Notes: generated from the letters alone by a model not told the origin. Numbered from the stretch's first letter, positions 1 to 11,867 are shown. The stretch: DNA of 64,000 bases from Anaeramoeba flamelloides (GCA_027625915.1 JANTQA010000060.1:6324001-6388000); one strand, 5' to 3'. Program-made: numbers and translations.

Positions 1-432
1 TTTCAAATGTATTTCTTCACGTGTCTATTTATTTATTTTAATCTTGTATTAATTTCAAGCATTCATAAAAATAAATTTTGAGATCCAAACCAAAATTAAA
101 TAAAACTCAAGAATTTTATCAAAAAAAAATGTACAAAAAATAAAAAATGAAAGATTCAACCCTGAATTACATTGGTTTTCAATTAAATGCTTTCACAAAT
201 AGAGAAAAGTACTTGGTATTTTGGTTTCAAAGGCCAATATCCCATAACTCAAAAGTATTTTTTTTCAAAAATATTCGAACAATTAAAATCTTCCAAAATG
301 GTAAAAGGTACTTACTTGCTTAAAAATAGAAAATTAAGCAGAAATTCTTGAAAATTATTATTTGAATTCATTCATTCGGAGACAAATCTTACTAAAAAAA
401 GTTTTCATTTTTTCTTTTTTTTTCAAAAAAAT

Positions 433-759
433 ATGTCAGAAAAGACTTTTAATTCTGAACAATTAACCAAAAAGGAGGCACTTGATTTTATTAAAAATTC
501 TGAAGAATTACTCAAAGAGTACCAAGCTGAGCTTGAAAATGAAAAAAATGATCTTGTGAAAGAAATAAAGACTCTTCATGCTGAAAAAACTGATACAACA
601 ATTACTCTTGCTACTGAGAGCCATGGCCTGGTCGCTGATAAATTTCAAAGTTATCGTTTAAAGAATTGCTTCTATTTTTTTCTGTTTGTGGTTACACTTC
701 TTGTAATATTTGTGATCTTAACCCAGCTTAATTTTCCAACAAACAATGGTGTTTATTAA
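433..759 (+). CDS. Small tail-anchored coiled-coil membrane protein, function unknown
   Basis: The frame gives 108 residues from an ATG to TAA. Residues about 8-50 are a charged Lys/Glu/Leu-rich helix likely to form a coiled coil (segment SEELLKEYQAELENEKNDL). A basic turn (YRLKN) is followed by one hydrophobic segment at about 78-98 (FYFFLFVVTLLVIFVIL) and about ten lumenal or external residues. There is no N-terminal signal, so the topology is that of a tail-anchored protein with a cytosolic head. The layout recalls SNARE-like or organelle-tether proteins, but no SNARE heptad layer or central Gln/Arg could be fixed, so I give no family. AATAAA occurs about 18 bases after the stop and may be a polyadenylation signal. 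It could also be the last exon of a longer gene, although nothing convincing lies upstream. The coding composition is less AT-rich than its surroundings, which supports it being real. Confidence 0.65.
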   Translation: MSEKTFNSEQLTKKEALDFIKNSEELLKEYQAELENEKNDLVKEIKTLHAEKTDTTITLATESHGLVADKFQSYRLKNCFYFFLFVVTLLVIFVILTQLNFPTNNGVY

Positions 760-1426
760 TTCTTATTTTGCGATCCAAATAAACAAAAAAAAAAATTGGT
801 GGAGTGTTATTTGGTCTTAAATTGACAACACAAAACATTAAAAATTGATTCAAAATCATCATTTCATGGTACACGAACGATTTTTTGGTATTTCTTTTTT
901 TATTCTTTTTTTTGTTGCCACAAAGATCACCAAGAAATAATTTTTGTATTGTTCTTTCAAAAAAAAAAAAGAAAAAAAAGAAAAAAAAGAAACAAACAAC
1001 AAAACATAATTCTTTTGAATTTAACAAACGATTGTTAAATAAAAACAAAAAAAAAAAAAGCACACAAAACAATTATTTTCTTTTTTTCAATTTTTTTTCT
1101 TTCCAACCCCTAATTTAAATATTACTTGTAAACCAAAAACACTCCTAAAAGAAGTGGACTTAAATAGCACCATTACAAATTCCCAGATACGTTAAGTTTT
1201 TTGAATGAATGCAACAGACATTTATTAATTGGCTTTTATATTTTATTATTCTTAAAATATTCAATCCAAAAGGTTAAAGGTTAATAAACGTGTTCGACTA
1301 AAAACTTGGTTTTTCTCCTTTTGTTTGTACTGTGAACAATTTTTTTAATTTTAAAATTGCTATCTTTTGCTCACAAAGTTTATTAACAATAAAATTTAAA
1401 TAAAAATTGTGACTAAAATTGACTGG
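760..1426. other. Non-coding spacer
   Basis: This is AT-rich sequence with A-runs and T-runs (for example 961-990 and 1049-1059). The open frames here on both strands read only homopolymer-derived Phe or Lys and are not genes. It presumably holds the 3' UTR of the small membrane-protein gene. Confidence 0.6.
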
Positions 1427-1430
1427 TTAA

Positions 1431-2185
1431 GGGATTAGTGTCACAATAGATTTCTCTATAATCAAAGTATGTTGTAATAGATTTTTTAGAGCTATTTGAG
1501 TCATGTCGCACTAATATCACCGACTCCCAATTAAAAATCTTATTGCATAATAAATTATTAAATTTTTTACTAATGATCACTATCAAAAAATTTTCATTTT
1601 GAAATAATTTTTTTCAATTCCTTTTCCAAATCTCAAAAATAGAAACTCAAAATACAGTATTCTGGTATTTAATAATTTAGATTTAGAACTTCCAAAAGTA
1701 ACTATTTTTTATAATTTTCGAATTTGAAAGATTAACTCAATTATCATCAACATAAAAGCACAAAGACTGGTTAGTTCTGTTTACCTATGATAAAGATACT
1801 TGTAGCATCAATATATTTCTATGATTTGAGAAATAATTTGTCAAAAAAAATCTATTGCGTTAAATTAATGAATTTTTAAAAATAAATCAAAATTTTTAGT
1901 AACTAATCTACATTTCGCCACAAATTTAAGAAAGATATTTTACAACTTTGTAGTCTGAATATTGATAATTCAACCTTTAAATTTAGGGCGAAATGCAGTT
2001 TTTATTCTGAAATTGTTTGGGTTTTTTACTAATACATTGATCATTTTTAATTGATAAGATCAACAAATAGTACTACTTTTACTAATTGGATTTTTAGAGA
2101 CATTTGAACCATGTAACACTAATGTGGTTAAATCCAATAACTACATACTTTGATCCTCGGCTTCTCCTTGGTAGACGCTAATCCC
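1431..2185. mobile_element. Inverted-repeat element flanked by TTAA
   Basis: The ends are GGGATTAGTGTC and its imperfect complement GACGCTAATCCC, each flanked outside by TTAA (1427-1430 and 2186-2189). The arms also share ATCAAAGTATGT and a following GATTT about 30 bp further in, so the inverted similarity extends roughly 60 bp. Two inner blocks (around 1483-1530 and 2090-2135) are direct repeats of each other, with AGAG..ATTTGA and CACTAAT in common. There is no ORF. TTAA flanks are the piggyBac hallmark, but the GGG outer triplet is not the usual CCC, so the superfamily is only suggested. Confidence 0.65.
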
Positions 2186-2189
2186 TTAA

Positions 2190-2847
2190 TAACAAAACAA
2201 TGTGAAATACCAACACCTGATTTAATTGGAAGAATTTACATTTAATGGAACCAACTCACAATGAAGAACACTTCCATGTGGATAAGTATACTTAGGGTTT
2301 CTTGTTTGTGTTTTATTATAAGTTAATGAAATAAAATAATAAAATTGAAGAATTATTTCCAAAAAAATGAAGATTTTTATTTAAAATTTTCCTGGGATGG
2401 TCGGGGAAGTAAAAAAGCATGGTATTCTCATAAAAATAATCAACTGTGTCTTAAAAAGTGTTGAAATTTAATAAATTAAAAATTTCGAACACTGCCAAAA
2501 ATAAAAAAGCAATCAAATAAAAAAAATGTGGTTGGAATAAAATATTTGTTTCTTTATTGTAAAATCTATTTTGGAAAAGTATGATTGAAAGGTTTTCCGA
2601 GATGTTACCCAAACTAGTTAAAATGTACGAATTAAATTATTTAGAGGATCCTATTTAAATTTTTTACTACTTACCTTTTTAAATTAGCTGTAAAAACAAA
2701 AATCAGTCAATATTTCAAATAGGATTTCTCTCAAATATTACTACTTTTACAAAATTTCAAGATTGAAAATGATGACTTTCCCCAATTCCTTTTTAAGATT
2801 TAATTCGGGTATTTTCAGTAAGTTTTTTTGATAAATAAACTTTGTTT
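2190..2847. other. Non-coding spacer
   Basis: AT-rich sequence with no credible reading frame and no structure that I could assign. Confidence 0.5.
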
Positions 2848-3493
2848 CTGTCAAATTTTTCCATTATTTTTTCCAAATATCGATTATTTTTTATAATTGA
2901 CCTTTGAAGAACAAAAAAAAATAGAAAGGAATAATAAATCTCAGAAAATATTTAGTTTCTGAAAGAAAACTAATAAATCAATAGATTTGTTTAAAAATTG
3001 AAAAACTCAAATATTTAGGGGTGTATTTGGAGAAAAACAAGAATGTTCGTTTTTATCCCCTATTGGTATTTGAATAATAAATAGAAAACAATTTTCATTT
3101 CATTTTCCATACTTTTCTTTGAGAAATCAAGTCCCCAAAAGAAGTGAATTGGTATTAATGTTCTATCTGAAAAAAAAACAATGTTCATTATCATCTTCAA
3201 TTGAAGATCAAAGAAAAAGTCAATAAAAATCAAAATCATTTCTCAACAATCATTTTCGCATTTTCACGAATAATAGAATAACACGTTTTTACCAAGTGTC
3301 TATATATCTTACAATAAAAAAAAATATGTAAAATAGTAAATTTCAAAAAAAAAATTGAAAAACTGGCAAGAAAAAATACAAAAAAATAATTTCAATTTTG
3401 AAATTTTCAAAATATTAATTTTTTCTTCTAATGTTCATTCAAAACCTTTTAAACGCGTGTAACTGGTCCATACCAACAACACCCATTTGACTG
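2848..3493 (-). mobile_element. Element B, copy 1 (reverse orientation)
   Basis: This is a reverse-complement relative of the copies at 13930-14615 and 60701-61382. Shared landmarks are the end TTTGACTGGAAAA, the segment TTTTCTTCTAATGTTCAT, the block CAATTTTGAAA, an internal TTCATTTCATTTTCCATAC inverted pair, and TATAATTGACCTTTGAAGAA near the other end. It is non-coding and about 646 bp long, and it is the most diverged of the three copies. Confidence 0.75.
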
Positions 3494-4547
3494 GAAAATG
3501 GTTTATATAATCTTTCCACCTAATCATATCTATTTGTTAATATTTTATTCTTTATATAATTCTTAAAAGTATTTGTAAAAAAATACCAAAATAATAAATT
3601 GATTATTTTGTTTTTTATTAAAGGACAAATTAAAGTATTTAAAGAAAGTAAACCCTGACCAACCATTTTTTCCCATTTATCCTTTACATTTTGGGAGGAT
3701 TTGTGGCCAGTGGTCAAGACCACAAAAGCATAGAGGTCCAGTAATTATTGTACTGAAGTTATGATTGGTTTGTAATCCCAATTACTAATTCGGATTCAAA
3801 CACTTAAAACCGAAGAAAAGGGGGTCACTAAAGAAGATTTGGAAACACAGTGTCGGTCAAAAAATATTAAAAAAAAACTGTAGCTTATGTTGGTATTGAA
3901 GAAATATATATGATGAAGACAAAACCATTCAAAAAACAATTTGGTCTTCGAGAGGGCTCAAATTTCAACCACTATTGGGCATAACGGTACTAAAATAAAA
4001 AAAATTAAAAAAATTTTGTTGAAAAAAAAAATAACACAAGATCATCACTTGCTAATTTAAATTGGAACTATAGGAAGTTAAATAAAAAAATAAAAATAAT
4101 AAGATTCACCCAAGACCTGTAAAAGAATTAAAGAACAGAAATCTTTTTACCAAGTTAACATATAATTTTTATCATTGAGAAGAGTTTTTTTCTTCATCAA
4201 TTTCTTCTTCCTTTTCTTTTTTTATGTTTTTTGGTCCAAATTAGTACTTGGAATTCCAAACCAATCATAATTTCTGTAGAATAATTTCTGAACCTCTTTG
4301 CTTTTGTGGTCTTTAATACAAAAAAAAAATTCTTCAAAAGCAAACAATAAAAAATGTCGGTACACCCATACCGATTTAAATACTTTAATTCCCCCTTCCA
4401 GCATTAATTAATTGAATTTTTGCAAAGTAATTAAATTTAAGAAATATAATAATTAAACCAATATATATATATATATATATAGATATAATATATTTTTATT
4501 TGTTATAATTTCTAAGTAACATATATCTTTTTATTAAATTACTCAAA
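3494..4547. other. Non-coding spacer with an AT microsatellite
   Basis: No credible gene is seen. An (AT)n tract lies at about 4461-4482. Short open frames at 3520-3723 and 4222-4404 (minus) have no recognisable protein character. Confidence 0.5.
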
Positions 4548-5952
4548 TAAATTCCAATTCAAAATTTTTAACACTAAATTGGTTTTTGAAAAAAAATCTA
4601 ATAGAATAACTTCTAGCAGAAATACCCAATTTCGAACTATTCACTATTTGAAGTGTTAACCATTTTTTATAAATTACAATACATATAAAATAAAACCCAA
4701 TAACCGCCAATACAAATTAATTCTAAACTCTTTTTCAAATAAAAGGGCTCAAAAAATTTCAAGAATTATTCATAAATGAATCAAATTAATTATAGTATCA
4801 TTCTAAAATATAAGAAACGCTTTAAAACATAAAAAAACACTCAACTGGATCTTTAAAACTTATTAAAACAAAACAATAAAAAATTAAAATTCAATATTTT
4901 AAAAATTGGTGTGCCCTTTTATTTGAAATGAGAAATCTCGTTATGTAAATTGTAATGAAAAAAATTATAAAACCCAATAAAAACCTTTGAACAAGGCGAA
5001 TTGGGGAAAGGTTCTCAACATTTTATTGATAATTCTTTACACGTCAAACTTTTGTTCTTTAAAGTCTCATTTTCAATATAAAGACATAATTCATCTGGGT
5101 ATTTTGTTGGAATGTTTTTTCTTTATTTCTCTTTTCTTTGTTCCATGAATCAATCCAATAATGGTCTTTCTTAATTCCTATTTCTATCTTGATTCGAAAT
5201 CAAACTTAAACTGTTTCCATTTATACACTGGTAGATTATTTCCAAATTGGTTTCTTCTGATCTTGCTTTTTCATTTTCCAACTGTTCAATTCCAAAAATA
5301 AAAAAAGCAAAAAATGAAAAAATGAATAATTAAAATGAAAATCACCAATAAGTAATTATCTTATTAACAATCAAAGTCGATGGTATTGACGATTTGAGAG
5401 GTGTGCCCTTTTGTTTGAAAAATAGTTTATATGTTATAAAAATCTTGTGGAGGAGAGCATAACAAAAAAACCCCTTGGATTTATTGTTAAGAGGTAGATT
5501 AAACCCCACCTAATCTGTTAAAGAGAGGATTTTGAATTGACTAAAGTTTGTCTACTAATTCAAAGAATATCTAATCAATAGTAAGTCATCAGAAGTATTT
5601 GAATTTTAATTTAGTTTTCTTAAAAAAGAAAAAAAATAAATGGTAAACAATTCTTAACTTTTATTCGAAATATTGATCCATCAAATGGTTAAATACCATC
5701 AACTAATTTTATTTGTGTACTTCTATTTTGAACAACTCGACTTTATACTAATATCTTCTTTTCGAAAAAAATATTGATCAAATGAAATCTTTTATTTAAT
5801 TCAAAAAATGACAAGAAAACAAAAAATGCACAGATAAAAAAATGTCATAGAATGTTTCAAAAATCAAAAATTATTTCCAAAATAATTGAAATTGTAGGAT
5901 TTTGATTTTTTAAACTGTTTTGCATTTGTGGAAATTTTTGAATTTTTGTTTA
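4548..5952 (+). mobile_element. Element C, copy 1, interrupted by nested insertions
   Basis: The left part (about 4548-4730) matches the first third of the copies at 12798-13337 and 59709-60246, for example CCAATTCAAAATTTTTAACAC and the GAACTATTCACTATTTGAA region. The right part (about 5641-5952) matches their last half, for example ATTGATC.ATCAAATGGTTA followed by ACCATCAACTAATTTTATTT. Between them lie element E (4731-5422) and a further block of about 160 bp (about 5478-5640). It is non-coding. The intact copies elsewhere in the window serve as empty-site references. Confidence 0.75.
4731..5422 (-). mobile_element. Element E, copy 1, inserted in element C
   Basis: The ends are TTTTTCAAATAAAAGGGC and GCCCTTTTGTTTGAAAAA, forming an inverted pair, with the same motif a third time internally at about 4909-4926. 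The reverse complement matches 34196-34885 along its whole length. The strand that carries a 132-residue frame in copy 2 is recognisable here too (reverse complement of about 4915-5310), but the frame is not open in this copy. Confidence 0.8.
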
Positions 5953-6678
5953 GATATTACTATATAATCATTAAAAAAAAATCGAAAAAAATTTTGTATT
6001 TTATAATAAAAAACATATCATAAATAACAATAGAATCTATCATCCACTTTCTATAAAATGTATTGAATCCCAAATGAAAAAGTTAGATTAACGTTCTTCA
6101 ACATATTAAACGAAATAAATATCAATAAACGTATCACCAACAAGATTATTAGAAATTACCTTCTCTAATTAAATAATCATAAACAATCATATTTTGTACC
6201 CAAGGTGTTAGTTACTAAAACACAGCCACATTATATCGGAATATGTTTTTAAACTTGAAAAGTCGCATTAATGATCTAATGTTTATTTTTTGCTAATAAA
6301 TATAATATTTAAAGTACCCCCACTCTGAGAGGTAGTATCTAGGTTTATTTTTTCATTTGTGGGAATTTATTAAAATCAAAGATTTTATTCGATTCTTTCT
6401 AATTAGAAAACCCATAAAGAAAAGAAAAAACAATTATTAATCACGGGCTGTGGAATTTTTATTTATTAATGATGATCTTTCGATATGGTTTTTGCCCCTC
6501 TTGTGGATTCAGGGTGGGGATGTTTTTTCTACAAATTCACAAAGATATTATTGTTTTGTATTGTTATTTTAATTATTTTTCTTCTTCTAATTGTGATTGG
6601 ATAAATTTTCCTTTAATTACTCCTTTTTAAATTAATAAATATGTAAAAACCTGATACTGTTAATTGAAAAAAAAAAAA
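5953..6678. other. Non-coding spacer
   Basis: No credible ORF, RNA gene or assignable repeat was seen. The GGGCTGTGG and GCCCCTCTTGTGG patches near 6446 and 6494 are slightly GC-richer but show no frame. Confidence 0.45.
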
Positions 6679-6870
6679 AAGATCAAAAGTTTCATTCAAC
6701 TTTCCAAAATAATCTCTTTCCCAATAATAATAAATCATCAAAGTTCCCAATTCTCAATAAGGGGAATGAATAATTTAAACTGATTTTAAGAATTAAAAAT
6801 TTTGAAATGTTACCATGATTTACAAATCTTTTCAAATAAAGCTGAATTGAAATTTTATTCGATTACTTTT
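6679..6870. mobile_element. Element G, copy 1 (degenerate)
   Basis: The left arm (GATCAAAAGTTTCATTCAAC followed by TTTCC) and the right arm (AAAGCTGAATTGAAATTTTATTCGAT) are inverted relatives. The same pair bounds the copies at 25281-25487 and 32371-32580. Non-coding, about 190 bp. Confidence 0.55.
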
Positions 6871-7134
6871 GAAACAAATAGTATTATTTTTAAAAGTGAA
6901 TAAATATCATTTAACTAACAATGATTATAAGGGTAAAAATATTAAATAGGATATTTAATTTCTCTAAACTTTTTTAAGGGTTCGCTGTGAAAAATTGGAC
7001 TCAATCAGATTTATGATTTTCTTTAATGATGGTAAACTAATCACTCAAAAACAAATTTTCCAAGATGTTTAGCTCAAAATGTTTTTTTTTTTTTTTTTTG
7101 TTTTGTTCCAGATTTATTTTGTATTCAAAATAAA

Positions 7135-7745
7135 ATTTTTCTAATATAAACTCAATTTGAAAAATTGAAAAAAAATAATTATTACAGTATTCGGGAACAA
7201 ATAATTATTAATTTAAAATAATAATTGGCTTTTAAATTATTCTAAACCCAAAATATTTTCAAATTTTAGTAAAAACAAAATCAAAAACAAAAATAAAAGT
7301 GAAACGTTATTTTTGATAAGTGTATTCCTGATTCGTTATTACTGAACTTTTAATGAAAGGGTGTTAACAGAAGCATTTTTGGTTCAAAATTATCTTAATT
7401 TAAAAATGCATAACATGGTCTCATTTTCTTTTTAATTTATAGGTTTTTTTTTTTTTTTTTTTTTTTTTTGATTTAGCTGTCCTAAAAAAGAAAAAAAAGA
7501 AAAATATAAAAAAACGAAGAAACATCAAAAAAAAAAAGAAAAATCAGTTAAAAATAAAAGAAAAGAAAAAGATAAAGAAAAAGAAAAATAAATTTGAAAG
7601 AAAAAGAAAAAGAAAAAGAAAAATTTAAACAACTTCTTAGCAATAATTTGATCTATAAATTGACAAATTTTTTTGATAAGAATAGTGGGATAAAACCCCA
7701 AAACAACTTCCAATAGCATTCCAAAGTTGGTCAATATTTCTGAAA
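7135..7745 (-). mobile_element. Element D, copy 1 (reverse orientation)
   Basis: The right end (CAACTTCCAATAGCATTCCA, then GGTCAATATTTCTGAAAAA) and internal landmarks (TTACTGAACTTTTAATGAAA and CATAACATGGTCTCA) match the copy at 16762-17345 in the same order. It includes a T-run at 7446-7469 and a (GAAAAA)n tract at about 7565-7622. The minus-strand frame at 7525-7734 is only this repeat read through and is not a gene. Confidence 0.65.
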
Positions 7746-9260
7746 AATAATTTATATATAAATATATAAGATAACCTGATAAAAATCAGGAATTGTTTTA
7801 TTAATTGTGGCTAAAAATATGAAAATATAGTACCCTTTCGGATATCCAGTGGTTATAAGGCTGCTATGAAAAAGGTTTTTGTGTCAAATAACTCTATTGG
7901 AAAGTTAGATGATGTAGTTTATCTTGATAAAAATATAGTCAAGTTTTTACTTTAATAGAACCGATTGAACATTTCACTCCAATGTTTTCAATTTTCTGTT
8001 AGTTGAAAAAGATACTTTGAAGAATGGGTTCTTCAAAGAACCATTGGAAAATAACATATTAGTTGATTTGGTTTCAATTTGTTCTTTATTGTGTAAAGTT
8101 CGATCAAGAGTTTCAACAATAAATACAAAATCAGATTGTCCATTTATTTAAATATCCCCGGTAATTTTTCTTCGTTTTGGTGATCTTTTTCCAGACTTCA
8201 AATATAATATGGTTTTATTCTCGTTCTAAGTTGGAATTAATGCGTGTTTTTTGTACTCCCCCATATCCTCTTATATCACTTCGAACAATATCATTTTTTT
8301 TATTCCTCCCTACCTAACTCAATTAATATCCTGGTAATTGTTATCAAATCAAAAAAAAAAAAATGGATATTAATTTCTCAAAGTATTTCTATTTAAATGG
8401 AAAAAAAAAAAAAATGAACCAACATATATCAAAATTTTCTCAATAAATAGAGTTAAAATTTCCGAAAAAAAAAAAAATTTAAAAAAATTCTGAAAAATTT
8501 CCAACAAATTCCATTCACAATTTAAAATATTTTCAAAAGATCAAGTAATTTTCATTCAAAATTCATTTTAACATGTGTTTACTATCTGAAAATTTCTTAG
8601 ATTATATATTTGAAGAAGAATAATAAAAATCAGTAATAAGAATTGAAATTTTAGTGTTTTAGTCTTTCAACACTGATATATTCGATGATGTTATATATTT
8701 TTCTCAAAACAATCTCTTCAAAAGTCATTCAATTGACTAAAAAAACAGTTACTATTGGGGACCCTTTTCGGTCAATGAACTGATATTTTTGTTCTAAGTT
8801 GGATCTAAAAAACTGTTGAAAAAGAATCCAAAGTAAAATAATTATTTAACTCCAAGAATATAAAGTGTGTTCCTTTTTTAAAGATTAAAAAATCTAAAGA
8901 ATGAGATACCATGAAACAATTCGTGAGGTTTCTCTGAATTTCTTACTTGAAAATTATAATCTCTTCAAAAATAATTTTCCAACAAAAACGTTTACAAGAT
9001 TTTAAAACCCTCAACTACATAGTAACACAAACCAATTGGTTTTTTAAGAGATTTAAAAGTCATAATGAAGCTTATTTTTTCTGGAATTTCTTGGATCAAA
9101 CCAACGGTTTATCTTTTGTTATCAGCCCAAGACCAACTTCCCATTAATTAAGCACGTATAACACACTGACAACTTAACTGAAATCGTTCTGCAAAAAAAT
9201 GAAAAAGTAACTATTTTTCTCATTTTTTTCTTTTGGTTTACTTTTATCATTTTTCATAAA
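7746..9260. other. Non-coding spacer upstream of the KBL gene
   Basis: AT-rich with A-runs (8350-8361, 8400-8414, 8465-8477). A frame at 8947-9147 begins without ATG and has no recognisable character. The KBL promoter presumably lies near the 3' end of this stretch, but no motif can be singled out. Confidence 0.5.
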
Positions 9261-9771
9261 ATGCTTTCAAATTTTCTTAGAAAACAACAATACAACTACG
9301 TAAGAAACACCTTTGCCAAATCTGCTGAGAGTGTTGTTAAAAAACAACTCCAAGAAATCAGAAAGGCAGGTACCTGGAAGGCTGAACGTATTATCAACAC
9401 CCAGCAATCTGCATCCATTGGTGTTGAAGGAACACACAACAAGGTCTTAAATTTCTGTGCTAACAATTACTTAGGACTTTCAAACAGCCCAGAACTTATG
9501 GAAGCTGCTAAAGACGTAATTGACTCACACGGACTTGGTTTAAGTTCTGTTCGTTTCATTTGCGGAACACAAGATATCCATAAGAAACTTGAAAGTATGA
9601 TTGCCCAGTTCCACAGAATGGATGACACAATCCTTTACTCTAGTTGTGTAAATTTCTAATTCCCTTTTTTTTTTTTGAGTCTCTTTCTCCTTTCTCAAGC
9701 CTTATTTAACCCATTTGGAATATGTTTTTTATTAATTTTTTTTTTTTTATTTTTTTTCTTTCAAACAAATC

Positions 9772-9809
<38 letters not shown>

Positions 9810-10914
9810 GATAAAATCCTTTTCACTCCCCAATTATTATTTTCTTCACACCCTGAACAGTTTACTGCTAATGGTGGTCTTTTTGAAGGATTTGTTGATC
9901 CTGTCAAAAGCAAAGTAGCCATTCTTAGCGATTCCTTAAATCACGCTTCAATTATTGATGGAATTAGATTAAATAAAAAGGCAAGACGTATGAGATACAA
10001 CCACATTGACATGCAAGACCTTGAAAACAAATTGATCGAAGCACAAGATCAAGATGTTAGAATCATCACAACAGATGGTGTCTTTTCAATGGACGGAGAT
10101 GTTGCACCACTTACAAAAATTTGTGATCTTGCTGACAGATACGATTCAATTGTCATGGTCGATGAATCTCATGCAACCGGTTTCTTTGGAAAAACTGGAA
10201 GAGGTGCTTCCGAATATTGCAATGTCCTCGACAGAGTTGATCTTATCAATTCAACCTTAGGAAAAGCTCTTGGTGGTTCATCAGGCGGATTCACAACTGG
10301 AAAACAATGCTATATTGACATGTTAAGACAAAGAAGTAGACCATACTTATTTTCTAATACTGTAAGTTCTTTGTTTTATTATTATTATTATTTTTTTAAT
10401 ATTTATCTTCGTTTTCAAATACTCAAAGCTTCCTTTCTTTTTTTTTTTTTTTTTTTCGTTCTTTTCTCCCCACAATATTTAATCCTTCGAAATATACAAT
10501 CCTTCAAAATATACAAAAAATATCAAAAAAAAAACTTGATAGTTAGCACCAGCCGTTGTTGGAGCATCAATTAAAGTCTTTGACATCCTCCTTAAATCCA
10601 CAGAACTCCGTGACAAATTAGAAAAAAACACACTCTATTTCAGAGAAAAAATGACAAACGCAGGATTTGATATCTTAGCCGGTGAACATCCAATTATCCC
10701 AATCATGTTATACGAAGGAAGACTCGCCAACGAATTCGCAGACGAAATGCTCAAAAGAGGCATTTATGTTATTGGTTTCTCTTATCCAGTTGTCCCAAAA
10801 GGAGAAGCAAGAATCCGTGTCCAAATTTCAGCTGGCCATACTAAACAACAATTAGACAAAGCAATCGATGCATTTATCGAAGTTGGTAAACTCAAAGGAT
10901 GCTTAAAAAAATAA
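9261..10914 (+). CDS. kbl: Glycine C-acetyltransferase (2-amino-3-ketobutyrate CoA ligase), three exons
   Basis: This PLP-dependent alpha-oxoamine synthase cleaves 2-amino-3-oxobutanoate with CoA to glycine and acetyl-CoA, the second step of threonine catabolism after threonine dehydrogenase. Exons are 9261-9647, 9861-10361 and 10543-10914. The introns (213 and 181 bp, GTAAAT..ACAG and GTAAGT..ATAG) are both phase 0, and the junctions restore the family sequence [15 protein letters not shown] and [17 protein letters not shown]. The product is 419 residues against 398 in E. coli. Visible motifs are [49 protein letters not shown] (Asp230 and His233) and the PLP lysine in STLGKALGG (Lys264). The extra N-terminal 20 or so residues ([20 protein letters not shown]) are basic and free of acidic residues, as in a presequence for mitochondria or a mitochondrion-related organelle. 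A continuous open frame through the T-rich first intron exists but is not the protein. Confidence 0.96.
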
Positions 10915-11455
10915 ATTGATTTTTTTTCATAATTCCATTGATTTTATACAGTTTTTTAAAAAAAAGAACAAGCTAATCTTTTTAACAAAAGCTATATCTT
11001 TTATTAAAAGTTACCATAACTAGTTTAAGGATTTTTTAAGTATTTCAATTAGTCGAGAATTAATAATATTTTTCCTTTTTAATTTTTTATTTTATTTTTA
11101 TTTTTTCTTTTTTTTTCTTCTTTTTTTGATTTTTAAGTTTCCAATTTTGAAAAGTAAAGCCGCAGGCAAAAGTTTCAGTATTTGATTTAATGGATTAAAA
11201 TTTTAAATGAAAATTTTTCTAATATTCAGAGGTGGATATAATTTGGGAATTTTTTTGCTTTTTTTTTTTTATTTTCTCAATAACAAAGTAAACTCCTTTA
11301 CAGACAAAGTTACCAGTTTTAATACAATAAACATAGAACACATTCAATATGTTATCTCCATTATTCCCCTCAAATAAAATTTTCATTTTTTAGATCAAAA
11401 ATATTTTTTATAATTTAGTTTGATATTTGATTTACTTTTTTGAATTTCTAAACTA
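10915..11455. other. Non-coding spacer, KBL 3' flank
   Basis: Pyrimidine-rich tracts (about 11070-11130 and 11257-11275) and no credible gene. The KBL stop codon sits in AAATAAATT, which may overlap its polyadenylation signal. Confidence 0.5.
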
Positions 11456-11735
11456 TTTTTCAAAAATTTTGACCCACTTTATAATGTTAATGGGAGTTGT
11501 TTTGAGGGTTTGTTCCAGTACTATTTACCAAAAATATTTTCTCAAATTTTTAGATTAGAATTATTTTTTCTAATTTTGCAATTTTTAGTTTTGCTTTTTC
11601 AAATTTTTATTTTCTTTCTATTTTTTTTCCTTTTTCTTTTCTTTTATTTTTCTTTTCTTTTAACTTCTTTTTTGATGTTTCATTTTTTTTTTGAAAGTCT
11701 CTTCGAAAAAAAAAAATCAACTTTGAAAAAAAAAT
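11456..11735 (+). mobile_element. Element D, truncated copy
   Basis: It begins with TTTTTCAAAAATTTTGACCC, then ACTTTATAATGTTAATGG and GAGTTGTTTTGAGGG, the same order as at 56653 onward and inverted at 17345 downward. The matching stops in T-rich sequence near 11735. The apparent 75-residue Phe/Leu frame here is a by-product of the T-rich repeat. Confidence 0.6.
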
Positions 11736-11867
11736 AAATTTGAATCAATAGCAAAAAAAAACAAATAAAAAGAATTTGAAGAGATTTAAAAAACAGAATA
11801 TTAAAAAATAATTATTAAAATCTCAATTTAAGTGATTTCTAAAAGAATGTTACTATGGAGATTAGAA

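Noticed and set aside
728-1118. Open frames on both strands rich in Phe or Lys
   Set aside because: Generated by T and A runs, with no domain character.
7525-7734. Minus-strand 69-residue frame
   Set aside because: Lies in repeated element D and its (GAAAAA)n tract.
9675-10574. One 299-residue open frame covering the middle of KBL
   Set aside because: It reads through both T-rich introns; conserved KBL residues resume exactly at splice sites, so the spliced model is preferred.
11510-11737. 75-residue Phe/Leu frame resembling a membrane protein
   Set aside because: T-rich part of element D; hydrophobicity is only a composition effect.
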